A stretch of 64,000 nt of DNA, from positions 27,289,622 to 27,353,621 of the forward strand of contig JAKTNV010000009.1 in assembly GCA_022747635.1 (NCBI GenBank), given 5' to 3'. Made by a program: the position numbers and the translations under genes. The notes below the pieces were generated by a model that saw nothing but the letters and a program-made list of their open reading frames with translations, made no database searches and had not been told where the DNA came from. Origin of the DNA: Hetaerina americana. Taxonomy: Eukaryota > Arthropoda > Insecta > Odonata > Calopterygidae. Shown in pieces: positions 48,656 through 60,219 of the stretch (the first letter of the stretch is position 1; each line of letters opens with the position of its first letter).

Positions 48656-48658
<3 letters not shown>
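48393..48658 (+). repeat. tRNA-like heads broken by a (TA)n tract
   Basis: A first head (48395-48455) has an A-box-like GTGGAGTAATTGGC and a B-box-like GTTCGATACGC. A second (about 48525-48590) has GGTGTTCAAGTCCCGG. Both are followed by a GGTC..GAAAATATTT or GGTCAAGGAAATATTTT segment, suggesting two copies of one SINE or a disrupted one. Anticodon arms do not fold properly, so neither looks like a working tRNA gene. Confidence 0.45.
48472..48514. repeat. (TA)n microsatellite
   Basis: About 21 uninterrupted units, continuing into (CATA)3. Confidence 0.96.

Positions 48659-48722
<64 letters not shown>
48659..48722. repeat. (TA)n microsatellite
   Basis: About 31 uninterrupted units. Confidence 0.96.
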
Positions 48723-48725
<3 letters not shown>

Positions 48726-48799
48726 ACGATTATACGGAAACACTCACACGAGCAGCAAATAATGGGGCGGCACAATATAACACAAATAGAATAGCAACA

Positions 48800-48875
48800 T
48801 TTAAAAGGACACTCACACGGTAAATTGTTCGAGCTTCGGCCCTCTCAGAGGCCTTCTTCAAGATATAAAATAAAA
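48800..48875 (-). repeat. Possible degenerate PLE end with hammerhead-like fold
   Basis: On the minus strand, CTTGAAGA, one extra A, GGCCTC, a TGA loop, GAGGGCC and GAAGC follow in order. This is the same layout as the PLE ribozyme motif (core, extra base, stem II, GAAAC) with core substitutions. No PLE coding sequence is attached, and similar motifs also occur at SINE ends. Confidence 0.35.
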
Positions 48876-49146
48876 TTACTCATAATTACAAAAGGCAATA
48901 TACCATTTTCTCAGAAAATCGCAAGGAAGCTTCCTTGAGAAAGGTTGCTTGGACCACCGAAAATTAAAAAACTAATGAGTTTTACTTCTTTTTTATGTGT
49001 TTTTGTGTTTTTGTCTTGGTCCACTAGTGCTAACTAACTAAGCTAACTTCATATACATTATTATTCACACCCGTGAGATTTTTACATAAGTGTTATGTAT
49101 ACTATGTATATACATACATGTATAAATACTTGTATACATATGCCAT

Positions 49147-49303
<157 letters not shown>

Positions 49304-50054
49304 CGAGGGTCATCCGGAAAGTAGTACCCGTTCGTGAAATAAAGACACAAAAGTAAATATTAACAAACATAAAAAATTTTATTTGAAAGAGGATACTTTA
49401 AACTACTTCTCAACATAATCTCCAAGCAAATTAAGGCATTTGTCATAACGTGTGACAAGTTTCTGTATTCCTGCTGCATAGCCCTTCGCCGCCAGCTCAT
49501 TGAGATACGCGAGGGACCCATCTTGCACAAATTTTTGCATAATGCAGATGGTGTTTAACAATTTCATGAACAATTGTTCGAGAAACATTGGGAAAATGCT
49601 CACAGATGTCATCAATTGTGACGCGCCGATCGTTCCTCACGAATTCGTCAACTGAGCTCACCAGTTGGTCTGTAATGACAGACGGTCTCTCCGAACGCTC
49701 ATCGTCGTGTGTGTTCCCCCTCCCCATGTTGAAGTTGCGACACCACCGCCGAACAGACGACTCGTCCATTACATTGTCTCCATACACCTCCTTTAATTGG
49801 CGATGAATATCACATGGGCGAACGTTTCTTGCATTGAGGAATTTAATCACTGCCCTCACTTCACAACTGGCGGCGTTCTCAATTTTTTTAAACATTGTAA
49901 ACAATCACAGAAACAACACAGGCAATGCTAGCGTCACGCAACTTGGCTCAGAGAAGGCAGACAAGCCACTGAAGCTATCTGACCTCGTCCAGCGGCTACT
50001 CGCGTCGTCAGCACTTCATGCGGCACGAACGGGTACTACTTTCCGGATGACCCT

Positions 50055-50056
<2 letters not shown>
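49304..50056 (-). mobile_element. 753-bp mariner deletion derivative, copy 3
   Basis: Same ends and length as copies 1 and 2. Inserted in a (TA)n tract: TA lies on the left (49302-49303), but TG follows the right end (50057-50058) before TA repeats resume, so the right duplication has mutated. Confidence 0.95.
49497..49904 (-). CDS. HTH-only mariner transposase fragment (copy 3)
   Basis: This 135-residue ORF is identical in protein sequence to copy 1 (DES and SERPS variants), so copies 1 and 3 share a recent parent distinct from copy 2. It carries both DNA-binding helices and no catalytic residues. The separate C-terminal remnant (49403-49520) has KGYAAG where the other copies have KDYAAG. 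Confidence 0.75.
   Translation of the reverse strand: MFTMFKKIENAASCEVRAVIKFLNARNVRPCDIHRQLKEVYGDNVMDESSVRRWCRNFNMGRGNTHDDERSERPSVITDQLVSSVDEFVRNDRRVTIDDICEHFPNVSRTIVHEIVKHHLHYAKICARWVPRVSQ

Positions 50057-50058
<2 letters not shown>

Positions 50059-50097
<39 letters not shown>
50059..50097. repeat. (TA)n microsatellite, right half
   Basis: Continuation of the TA tract interrupted by the mariner derivative. Confidence 0.95.
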
Positions 50098-50099
<2 letters not shown>

Positions 50100-50101
<2 letters not shown>

Positions 50102-51245
50102 AGGAATGTTCATCAAGTTTAATGGCAAATGTCATATATGAAAAAAAGAAGGCATAAAGGTATATTTTTATAAAAAATCTGCTCCACCAGGGATTAATTT
50201 CCACCTGAAATATGAAACCGGGTGATCGATAACAAATCAGTCAATCCTAGGGAAAATAGGTTGAATTTCCCTTTAAGTACCATGCTACTTAGTTTCAATG
50301 AATTCGGAGTAAAAATACATGTATTTAGCATAGATATTATTTTACCCTGTACTTACGAAGAAGAGGAAAATTGTTTCACTCTTCTCTGGAAGCAGTGTAG
50401 TTCTCTCGTTGGTCTCCTCGCTTGACGCTTATAGTATAGGTTATGTGATATCAAAATATTGTCTCGCACTTGAGGTCAGAAGTTCACTTATTCTGCACCT
50501 AAGGTCAAGGAAATTTAAAAAAAGGGGAGCGAACATCTCCATTTATTCCGTGAAGTGTTGAAAGAGGGAATCCAACAAGGATGGCTTACCAAAATTATAG
50601 AATGTGTGAAAGATATCAAATGAAGGCAATACGAAGGGACTGTAATAGCCTAAAAGGAAGTGATTAAAATAAATTGTGTTCTTATAGGCATAGGGTGATA
50701 AATATCGACAGTCCGTAAATGGATTTATTTTATTTACATGTACAGGGTGCACCGCATGCCTCAGGAGCGTGTTTCAGGTGATGCTGAGTCACTGTACGTT
50801 TACATAAAAGTGTGGAAAATATACCAATGCCTAATATCATGGATCGACGTCCACGAAATTTTACAATGTTGACTTAATGAAAACGAAATCTCAAATTCTT
50901 GTAATGCTACAGATTCTGAAATAATGCAAATGAAAAAAGTGGAGCGATTAATTGTGGCATGGGAGTGGTGAAGTATTTTATTCTACGGCTCTCTGTTAGG
51001 AAATATTTTGCCAATTAGCATTACCTTGTAATATTATTGATGTTAAACTCATAGTATATTTGACCAAGTTTGTAAAACTCAAAGAGAGAACTGTTTGTCA
51101 GATTTGTCCAATGCTCACGAAGAGTGAAATTTTCAATTCAGATCTGTTATCCGATAGATTTTCATGCACAAAAAATTGATGGAACAGTGCATCCATTCAA
51201 CAGTACGAAATCGATAGAATCATGGGAAAACCTCCAGATGTGATC
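50100..51245. other. AT-rich non-coding DNA
   Basis: A minus-strand AATCCCTGGTGGAGC near 50185-50200 resembles the end of a tRNA-like head, and ACAGGGTGCACCGC at 50742-50755 resembles a transposon terminus. Neither can be supported further. Confidence 0.4.
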
Positions 51246-51249
51246 GTCG

Positions 51250-51700
51250 TAGGCTATCTATTGAGGGTACGTTTGGGATAGTATCCTACTCTCTACTTTC
51301 CAGAACCTGTTCCACGCTCATTCTCTCTTCCATCACTCCTTTAAACATCCAATCTAACCTCGCCTTGGATATTCCCCAGTTACTCCCTCTCTTTCCTTTC
51401 GAATGTAAAATTCCGTCGTGCGTCTCTTCCCTAGTTTCTTTCTTACTTCTCCTCCATACCCTCATTTCAAAATCTTATAATATGCGCTCATCCTTTCACC
51501 TTAGAGGCCAAGTTTCGGGCAATATATAAGGGAAGAAAAAATATAGAACTGCGATTCATGATTATGTCTTCAATAATCTCTTATTTACGACTTTATTTAG
51601 CCTAAATCATCTTTTTCCTCCATTTTTACAAATCCCTCTTTGACTTACGTGATCCAATCCACTTATTCCGATATCTCTAAAACTCCCTATTTTTCTCCAA
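51250..51700 (-). pseudogene. Degraded RTE-type LINE remnant
   Basis: On the minus strand the decayed frame contains FEMRVWRRSKKETREE, matching the AFEMWVWRRxxK block of the RTE C-terminal region. It is followed by KARLDWMFKGVMEERMSVEQ. Heavily mutated, with no open frame beyond about 60 codons. Confidence 0.55.
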
Positions 51701-51889
51701 ACACATCTCTCCGACTGCAATTTAATTTATTATTTTATAATGAATTAAATTGCAGATTATACAAAATATATTTTATTATTTATTTATCCCAGCTACCTTA
51801 AGTTTTAACTTAGACGGAATGAAGTACATGAGCCGAAAATACTCTTGTGGGAATCGAATTGGAGCGAGTCCGATGAAACGAGGAGGTTG

Positions 51890-52620
51890 GCTGGGGAAGT
51901 GGAGGGCCGCGGTAGAACCCATCCTAGGGTTGATAACTTACGATGAAGGGACGGAGATGGGCAAAGAAACGGGTTGAAGGACGGGAAATGGAGGAAAGAG
52001 ATTGGCGATGGAGGGGAGGAGGAGAGGTGGAGGGGATGAGCGTGGCGTGGGATTGGGGGGGAACGGGGGTTGGGGGGAGGAGCGTGTGTTGGAGGATGTC
52101 CGACGCTTCGGCTGGAATAGGATGGGAAAGTGGCGGGTGTGCAAGGGGTCATCTATATAGGGGTTTTGGTGGTGCTGTTTCCTCCTTAATTCTCACACGA
52201 ATGGACCCAATCTTCAGACGAGTAATTAAACTCTTCGTTCTTCCTACGAGGCCCAATTATCCTCCTTCGCGGAGCCCATTCTTGCCCCTCCCACGTTCCC
52301 CGTCACCTCCCGCCCACCCACCGATTCCTCTCTTCGAGTCCTGCCCCCCCTCTGCTCACCACCCCAATCCTCCCCCCACAACACGTAACTACCTTTCTTT
52401 CTGTCCTCGCCCTTCTCACCCTTCCTCCTTCACTCCCTCTCCCTTCCTACATCCACTTCGCCGACGTCGTAAGCAGCCATTCTTGGCGCAGGAACTTTCC
52501 GCAAGGGCCCCCTGGCACCCACCACCTCCTTCCTCTACCCATCCCTGGGCCTTTGCTCCCGTCCAAAGGCGTGCGTTGGCGGTCCATGACGGGAGATGTG
52601 CCACGGGTCTCGCATGACAC
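51890..52620. other. GC-rich island with skew switch
   Basis: It is G-rich on the + strand from 51890 to about 52150 and C-rich from about 52250 to 52600. The 224-residue + frame across it (51943-52617) changes from Arg/Gly-rich to Pro/Ser-rich at the switch, as expected from composition alone. Confidence 0.5.
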
Positions 52621-52696
52621 TCCCGGGAAACTCGATCACTTGTGTGCTGTGATTCGCATGGCTGCTAAGCGGAATGCTCGGTCGTATATCCAGACG

Positions 52697-53431
52697 CTCT
52701 AAAGTTCGATAGATACGGGATGAGATTCAATATAATGAAACAAAGGTTATACGTTTTCCAGAAAGAAAAAGGCAAAGCTACACATTTAATTGGGAGTGAA
52801 AGAACTGGAGCAAGTAGAACAGTTTACGTATGTTGGCAGCGTTTTGGACCAACATGGTCAAAGTAGTTGGGACGTAGGGAGAAGAATTGCACTTGGGAAA
52901 GAGGCTTTCACAGAGAGGCGGGAGTTGATGACAGGGACGTTGAGTAAGGATATTGAGAAAAGACTCGTCAAAACTTTGATATGGAGAGTAGTTATATGCG
53001 GCGTGGTAACGTGGTCACTGAAGCAGGAGAATAGATGTAGACTGGAGGCTTTTGAAATGTGGGTGTGGAGAAGAGTGGAGAAGGTGAAATGGACCGAGAA
53101 TAAAACAATCGAGGAAGTACTTGGTATGGTGGGCGAAGAGAGGGGTTTGTTGGGAGAAATCCTATGGAGGCAGGACAAATGGATGAAGGGCCTATTGGTT
53201 GGCATTGAGATGTCGAAAACTGAAATAGAAGGGAAAATGGTAGGCAAACGAGGAAATGGCAGGAACAGGATAGGGATGTTAGACGGGATGAAGGGAGGAA
53301 GGAAGTTCACGGAGATGAAGAGGGACTTGATATGGACCAGGTTGTTGGATTGTGTTTAGGAGCCACAAAATATTTATTTCGTAGTTGTGTCCATCCATAA
53401 GCTACCTTAACCGGTAGATTGCTTAATAATA
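52697..53431 (+). mobile_element. RTE LINE fragment, 3' part (plus strand)
   Basis: It starts with a decayed DRYGMRFNI block, then the open C-terminal region and a 3' untranslated end TACCTTAACCGGT followed by TTAATAATA. It meets a second RTE fragment tail to tail. Confidence 0.85.
52790..53359 (+). pseudogene. RTE LINE pol C-terminal domain (fragment)
   Basis: A 189-residue open frame reads ELEQVEQFTYVGSVLDQHGQ, then RLVKTLIWRVVICGVVTW, RLEAFEMWVWRRVEKVKW and VLGMVGEERGLLGEI. This is the conserved region after the RT domain in RTE/BovB-like pol proteins. The RT and endonuclease are absent because of 5' truncation, so it cannot function alone. The open frame suggests it is the least decayed RTE fragment in the window. 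Confidence 0.88.
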
Positions 53432-54232
53432 ACCGGTTAAGGTAAGTTAGGAAGTTTGGGATGGACAAAAGCTACCAAATAATCCTCTTGAAGCCCATAT
53501 TGAAATAAAATGAAATTATTGACTTTGTCATTAGTCTTGAATCCTCAACAAAACGCAGACAAACATCTTGCTCTATGTACAATAAGCCTATCTTTATCTC
53601 CGTGTACTTCCTTCCTCCCTTCATTCTGTCCAATATCCTTATCCTATTTTCCCCCCTTCCTAGTTCGCCAAATATTCTCCCCTCTGACACAGTCGACAAA
53701 ATATCATTGCCAACCAATATGCTTTTCGTCCATTTTCCATTCACCTCATGATTTCTCCCAACATTCACTTCTCCTTCTCCAGCATGCTTAGCATCTCATT
53801 TGTTTAACTTCTGCCCACTTCACCTCCTCCATCATTCTCCGCACCCACATTTCATTTGCCTCCAATTTAACGCCTTTTATCCTGCTTCAATGACCATATT
53901 TCCGCACTTAACATAACTAGGATCCATTAAAAATTTTTAAGGATACTTTTCTTGACATCCCGACTCAACGTCCCTGTCATCAATTCTCTCATCTTTGTGA
54001 AATATCCTTTGTCTAATGCGATTATTGTCCATATGTCCCTGCTATTTTGGCCGTTTTGTTCCAAAAGACTTCCGAGATACGTAAAGTGTTCCACCTGCAC
54101 TAGATCCTGCCCTCCTATTTTGACGCTTGACTTTGCCTTTCTCTTTCTGGAAACCCGCTAAAAACTTTTTTATTTAAATTTTTTCTCATCCCATATCTAT
54201 CACACTGAATTTACAATTCACTCAGCATTGTC
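53432..54232 (-). mobile_element. RTE LINE fragment, 3' part (minus strand)
   Basis: The mirror of the preceding fragment. On the minus strand it carries a decayed NGKWTKSILVGNDILST, then LDRMKGGRKYTEI (53472-53768). Farther upstream (53930-54232) it aligns with 22130-22450 of the large RTE copy, sharing TTCCGAGATACGTAAA. It contains frameshifts. Confidence 0.8.
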
Positions 54233-54816
54233 AGCATATTTCTTCCATATTTTTTTATTCAAACGTTCATTGCTTAGGAACGCTATGCGGATTAAATGAT
54301 TAATTTTTGATGTTTCCCTCGAGAGAGACCAAAGTTGGACCAGGCCCCGGGTGGTTAATGAAAGACCTGCTAAGAGGGAATTCATTGTTATGGTTTCTAT
54401 TTTTCCGCGGGCGTAGTTCCACGAAAGATGTCCATGCCCCACCATTTTTTTTTGCATTTGAATGGACATTTGAAAATTTAATTTGAAATGGAACCCGAAT
54501 ACTTCAATTGATTTTTCGTTTGATGTTTCTCTCCATTGGAGTGACTGGACCATCCATGCATCTTCAGATGCGCTCTGTCCAAATACCACATTTATCAGTA
54601 TTTTTATTATTTTATGAGCCATCATTGAAAATGTGTGCCCATAACTTCTTTATCTTCGCGTGAATTTCTTTATCCCCGTGTGTCTTCAATCCTATTTCAC
54701 AACTCATGTTTTCTCGTTTTCAAGTAAAAATATAAATGTCATTAAATGTCTCATAAGTGATAACTATTTATGTTCATATTTTTTTCGACATTATTTGTGT
54801 GTATTAATGTGTGTGG
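54233..54816. other. AT-rich non-coding DNA
   Basis: The minus-strand frame 54218-54625 has no recognisable domain. Confidence 0.45.
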
Positions 54817-54850
54817 GTATATATATATATTAAATATATATATATATATA

Positions 54851-54888
<38 letters not shown>
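54817..54888. repeat. (TA)n microsatellite with TG interruptions
   Basis: TATATA runs with a central TGTGTGTG. Confidence 0.95.
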
Positions 54889-54889
<1 letters not shown>

Positions 54890-55479
54890 TAAGAGTGGTA
54901 CGAACTGGTATAATATTAGTTTTTCCGATCTCAGGTAGCAATTTTAGAGATTTTTTTAAATTAACAGAACTATTTACGAGCTCATAGTATTATTTTAGGT
55001 ACTGATGGTGATTATTAACGTTTATTGAGCTCATTTATCTTATATTAACATATTTTTTAATGTTATTTTGCTTGGAAAGGATATTGGTCAATTCGGGCCT
55101 TCAACAAAGACACAAAAAGTAATGTAGGTCCTAAAATATAATTATTTTTACGGTATGACGTCGAGAAAAACTGATTTTCAAACACATGTTAAGTTTTTAG
55201 AAATGTAGAGCGTGCTTGAGAAACAAACTATATTGTTACACCATTACTCAGGGCACTTCATCGATTCCGTTTCACCTGGACGTTGAAGAAATATTCTCAT
55301 CTTAAGACCCCTCATAGTGTAGGATGAGAGTCTAGAGGCGTAGAAATTGACTGATTGCTGGAATCAAGATTCCTTTTACTACTATATAAACACATCAGGC
55401 ATCATGCATACACACATTTTCTCATTCCCTTCATCTCCATACTCAGAAACTGTTCCGGAATCATTTTCTTCACGCCACC

Positions 55480-57210
55480 GTACAAGACGGACGCGAAGAT
55501 GCCGTGGGAGAGGGGTCGGGACAAAGTGGAAAGGCTGGGTGGGTGGGCTCGGGGGAGGGGTTAGAGAGGGGTAGGGGAAGACACCCGACATCCAAGAAAC
55601 GTCTCCCGCATTCGGAAAATCTTAAAAATAAAAGCATTTCGAATTCCGGATAAAAAAACCCTTTACCTTACCCGCTTCCCCCCGGCACCCCACCACCCGT
55701 AACTCCCTTTTTCAACCCGCCCCGACCCCACATCGCCCCCCCCCTAGACCCCGCACGCCGCGGCATCTCCCTTGAAATATGCATCCGCGGAACCCAGAAA
55801 ACCCAACATAAAATTATTTCCCCCTTGGTGCAGGGTCGGAATTTCCGCTTCGCTTGCAACGCACGTCGGACCCAAAGGCGTATAGAGGGGGGGAGGTGAG
55901 GGGGGTGGGGGTGGCGTGTGGAAGGGGTGTTTGGAGGGAAGGACCAAGTCCCCTTACTCGCTCAACCCCCGACCCCTCCCCCCCCCCACCCTCCCATGGG
56001 GAGAGGTGGATGGAGCGGGGTATCCAAGCGACCGCAGCGCTCCGCGGTGGCCGTAATGGGAACCAAAGCTGGCGAGGTATAGAGAGGGAGGGTATATAGA
56101 AGGGCTACGACACTGTTGCATTTTGCACAATCAATCTCACACGGTACGGGCAACGAACATGTTTCCAGTAGGCCTTTTGGACGCGGGGTGAATTTTTCAT
56201 AACGTTAGAGTTCGGAGCGGAAGCTTTGGGGATATAGTAGAGGGTTTTCTTTGGGAAAATATAAGGGAAGGAAAGGGGGGAGGGCGGGAGTGTTTGGGGA
56301 GTTGCGGTGAGGTGGTTGCGGAATGGAGGATAAGGTGGAAGGAGACATCGAACACCCCACCCCGCCCAACACCGCCACCTTCCCATTCCCTCCTCCCTGA
56401 ACCACCCCACTTTGCCCACCTATCGGAAATAAGGAGTGCGATGCCGCAATAAAATAGGGCAGAGGGTGGCGTTGGAGACTTCGAAATTCGTCCGAATCGA
56501 AGAATTCGAAGGTGGTCGGCTTTTTTTTTTCTCTCTCGCTTTTCGGTCCTCCCCCCTCCCTCCTCACTAGCCCTTTGCCCATTGGTCCCAACCCTCCCCC
56601 CCACCCGTCCTTCCGCCCCCGTGTCCCCATAACCTCCTCGTTCTACACCCCGCCGGCCCTCACTCACTCCTTAAAACTCGTATCTTATCCCACCCATGGA
56701 CCAAGCCGACCCCTCCCCCCACCAGGTTCCTTCCGTCCACCCTCTCTCTCTCTCGCTGCAAATTTCTCTCCAATTCCGTTACAAATTCCTGTTTACTTCC
56801 TTGGAACCTTCCTCTCCCACACCCTCCCCCCATCTCCCTCTCTATTCTTCCACGCTTCCCTCCTTTTTTCTCTTCTCTGTGCTTCTTTCTCTTCACTCCG
56901 CCTCCTCAGTCCCTCCCCCACCCCGTTCACCCCTCCTACAAACCAGCGCGACACGGACTTTTCAATGCGTTCGTAAATTGATCAACGGGAGAGGTGGGTG
57001 TGTGGGATGATCGTGAGTGTATATATTTTATGCCGCACCGCCAGCCCGCCCTTCCCCCCTTCGACTTGTGTTTATTGTTTTATTATCCCAGTGTTCTTGC
57101 AGGCCGGTTCTCCTAAACATTTTCTCCTCTCAGTCCTCCGGACATATTTTTTTCCATCGTTTTCATGTCCCCCCCCCCTCCGCTTTACCTCCTTTTGAAT
57201 GAATTTTTTC
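55480..57210. other. Largest GC-rich island, repeated skew switches
   Basis: G-rich (55490-55580), C-rich (55670-55760), G-rich (55865-55955), C-rich (55960-56000), G-rich (56250-56340), C-rich (56345-56420) and pyrimidine-rich (56520-57200) blocks alternate. ORFs up to 156 residues on either strand are composition artefacts. Confidence 0.5.
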
Positions 57211-57257
57211 GAGACGTTCTATAATTTCGAACGGATCCGAGTCCAGAGAAGAGACTG

Positions 57258-57435
57258 ATGTTTTTGCTTGAGCCGCGTCGTTTCAATTACGGTTTGGGCT
57301 TGTCGTGTGCGCTCTATACCTCGGCCCCTTACCACAACTGGCATTCTGGTCGCTTCGGCTCTTCATCTCGAAAGCTTGTATCGGTAACTGTCTTGCGTTC
57401 CACGGCAAACGGTCCAATCCTTCTCCGAAACTCTG
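57258..57435 (+). other. Possible 5' exon ending at a consensus splice donor
   Basis: Immediately downstream of the largest GC island an open frame from ATG 57258 reaches CTG|GTAAGT at 57433-57441, a textbook donor site. The predicted peptide has no recognised domain. It may be a first exon of a host gene or chance. Confidence 0.25.
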
Positions 57436-57489
57436 GTAAGTACGCGAATAACGATTACACTTCCACTTCCATTTTATTTCGGTAAAAAA

Positions 57490-59680
57490 TTGTAATACAC
57501 GCAACGTCAATACACAATCGCGGAAAAATGACCCACCTCCAATAAAAATATATAATCCTGTTATTTTTTCGGTTCATATCATTATCAATCGATGCATTCT
57601 TCATCTCAAAACTCATGGCGATCCATCAAATTTCTTTATGCACGTGAGTAAACTAGCCTAACTAGAACGCCGTTCGGTAAAACGTCGAGACACTGACTCA
57701 TTTTGACACTTGATCGAGAAAAACTTTGAAATGTTATTCACGTTGAACGAAACTTGAAATTAATATTATTGAAAATCTAACGGTGATATTGAATAATGAA
57801 GTCCATTGCTAAGCCGTCTTCCGGATTGAAGTTTCGAAGATGAGGTTAGAAAAAACAGTTGGCCCATAGGACGCAGACAGTGCAGCCCAGTTTTTTCTAA
57901 GGGCAGATAATGTTTGGAATTAAAAATTTGAGAGTAGCATCAAAGAGTGTCTTTCCCAAGGAATTGAAAGGTCTAAAACATCATCTTCTTGGATGTGTTT
58001 GACTCGTTATACGCATATGAACCTCAGCCCCAATTGTTGGCAGTCGAATTACTAATATGCGTTTCCGTGAGTAGAAGGTCAATTTAAGAGGAGATCAAGT
58101 GTGAGGTTGATATTTTGCTCTAGCAGAGTCACTATACCTTTCGACTCTGATATCCATTCGCCATTGCATCGGTTATTGTAAATGACCTTTAAGGAATTAA
58201 ATAATTGGCACTTTTAATGAAAGTAATAGTAAAATGTTCAATACTTGAATGAAAAAAATTAAAACATAAGAATAACTCCGCATTTTTGTAAATGATTTTG
58301 CAAATTTAACATATCTCTGGGATTTGATTTCTCTAAATCAAAAATCAATAGCATTTTCGATTGATTAATTTAAATGAATACGCTCTTTTCTACATCTCTA
58401 ATCAGTATGATTATAATGGGTAACCATTTGTATTCATAACTGAGTCATCTTTATTAATTACACCAACAATTTTCCGACGACAACTTATTATCCGCAACCT
58501 ATCATAAAAGTTTTGCATCATACAACCTTAATTTAAGTACGCTTTTGATACACCCAGGAAGTTGTAAAAATGGTCAGTCTATGGAACCAGTCAGCAATTA
58601 GTTGATCTCGGTGAGTATGTAACTTCACCGATTTTCTATCTCTATATATTCCTAGTGAAATATTTTATATTTTAATTTTCTACCTTAATTAGGAATCTAT
58701 ATTTCTTCTTACGGTTATATTTGTCAATATCGCCCAATCTCTCTTTATTACTTTGATTTTATTTCCCTCTTTTTAGAATTCCCAGCAAGAACGTTTTCCC
58801 TTCCCCTGCCATGGACAGCAAATTTTGATTTTACTCCCTTTCCAATCATCTTTCTTCCTTCCCGCTCTGCAGACTCAGGGTTCAGGTCTCCTACTACGCT
58901 CTTCTTTTTTTCGCAAAAATGAATCTCACCTGTAAATCTGAAATAGTAATACATATGCAATAGTTTCACCTGATCAAACTTTTCTTCCGTGGCCTCACCA
59001 GGTACTTAAGTTTCCACATTTTCACTTTTACAGACTGTGATTGTCGACAGCCTATGAGGTTAGAATGTAATGGAGTAACGCAAATGCACGTCCGAGACCA
59101 CTGAATAAACTTCTAAGGATGGATTCACGGAAAAACTTGGGTAATGGGAGAGAATAAAAAATCTGAATCGGCCCTCGACGGTGTTTGTATTTTTTAATTG
59201 AAATATCATCGTCTGTTTTTCTACTGAGTTTTTGATGATGGAAATTTCATCCAATTTTAAATGTTTTTCTTCTGTGTAAGTGTTAGCTCTATGTCTAAAT
59301 GTGCTCCTGGTTGAGTCGACGTATAGTTACTAATTGAGCTTCGAGTGAATGGAAGCACTTGGTAATAGGACTGCCACGATAGGAAAAGGCAACTCAATTC
59401 ATTAATATCTAAAGCAATAATCCTGATATGCTTTTGACGCAGTTCTCCATTCAAATTTCATATGTGATAGTATGAATCCGATGTTCATATTTCTTCGCCG
59501 TCATATCCTGGGCCTCTCATGTGCTTGTATTTGGAACCTCCGTCTGCAATTCTTCCGCTACTGTTTTCAACTAATGTTGATATCTCCTTTATGCAACATG
59601 TATTGCTAAAATTTTATTCGATCCCAGACAAAATGTTTACCATTGTCGGAAATATTTGTCTTTAAGATATGTCTGTTTTC
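57490..59680. other. AT-rich non-coding DNA
   Basis: A short imperfect inverted repeat (TTAGAAAAAAC at 57846-57856, with its complement ending at 57900) is the only structure noted. Confidence 0.45.
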
Positions 59681-59689
59681 CTTACCCAA

Positions 59690-59910
59690 TTAGCTAACCC
59701 GTACGGCGGGTTCTCAAATGTTGCTCAAGATGTTTCACGCGCTAGCCTGCTAAACCTAAGTTCACGTGTTCGATTCCTGCCCTGGGCACGGGTATTTTGT
59801 CTGCTCTGGTGGACCGGCCCTAGGGAAACCTGAAGGCAATTTAAGGGATTATCAGATTTTTAAGAGCCCTGCAGACCACCAGAGGCGTCGTAAGAGCAAA
59901 AAACAGATTA
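59690..59910 (+). repeat. Possible tRNA-derived SINE, family 3
   Basis: A B-box-like GTGTTCGATTCCTGC at about 59767 follows an A-box-like CGCGCTAGCCTGCTAA. A body with TGGACCGGCCCTAGGGAAAC follows, and the region is GC-richer than its flanks. Only one copy was found, so the family assignment is tentative. Confidence 0.45.
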
Positions 59911-60219
59911 TATTTTATAATTTTTGATTCCGTGAATCATGTGGTACGGCAAAATTATTTTCATCATCGAAGGGGAGATTTAAAAATAAATACTGGTAGT
60001 TCTTCATAATCCCAACCATGATTTGGAGGAGTAAATTATAAAATGAAAAAATCACCTGCACCTGAATAAACTGCAGTTTTCGTAAAATGCACCAATTGCA
60101 CGTGATTGTGCTACAGTGTAGCGAAACGTGTCGTGCCGTTGTCTCATTCATTAAACTTGTAAAAACGTCAAAGTGGTCGTTTTAATTATACATTTCACAA
60201 TCAGGAGGAGATAAACATG

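Noticed and set aside
50742..50900. Transposon end suggested by ACAGGGTGCACCGC
   Set aside because: No partner inverted repeat, target duplication or coding sequence could be found.
51943..52617. 224-codon plus-strand ORF
   Set aside because: Residue usage flips exactly where GC skew flips, which marks a compositional artefact.
56197..56976. Overlapping ORFs of 141-156 codons on both strands
   Set aside because: All lie in alternating G-rich/C-rich blocks and show no domain or conserved pattern.
57846..57900. MITE suggested by an 11-bp inverted repeat
   Set aside because: Arms are short, A-rich and lack a clear target duplication.
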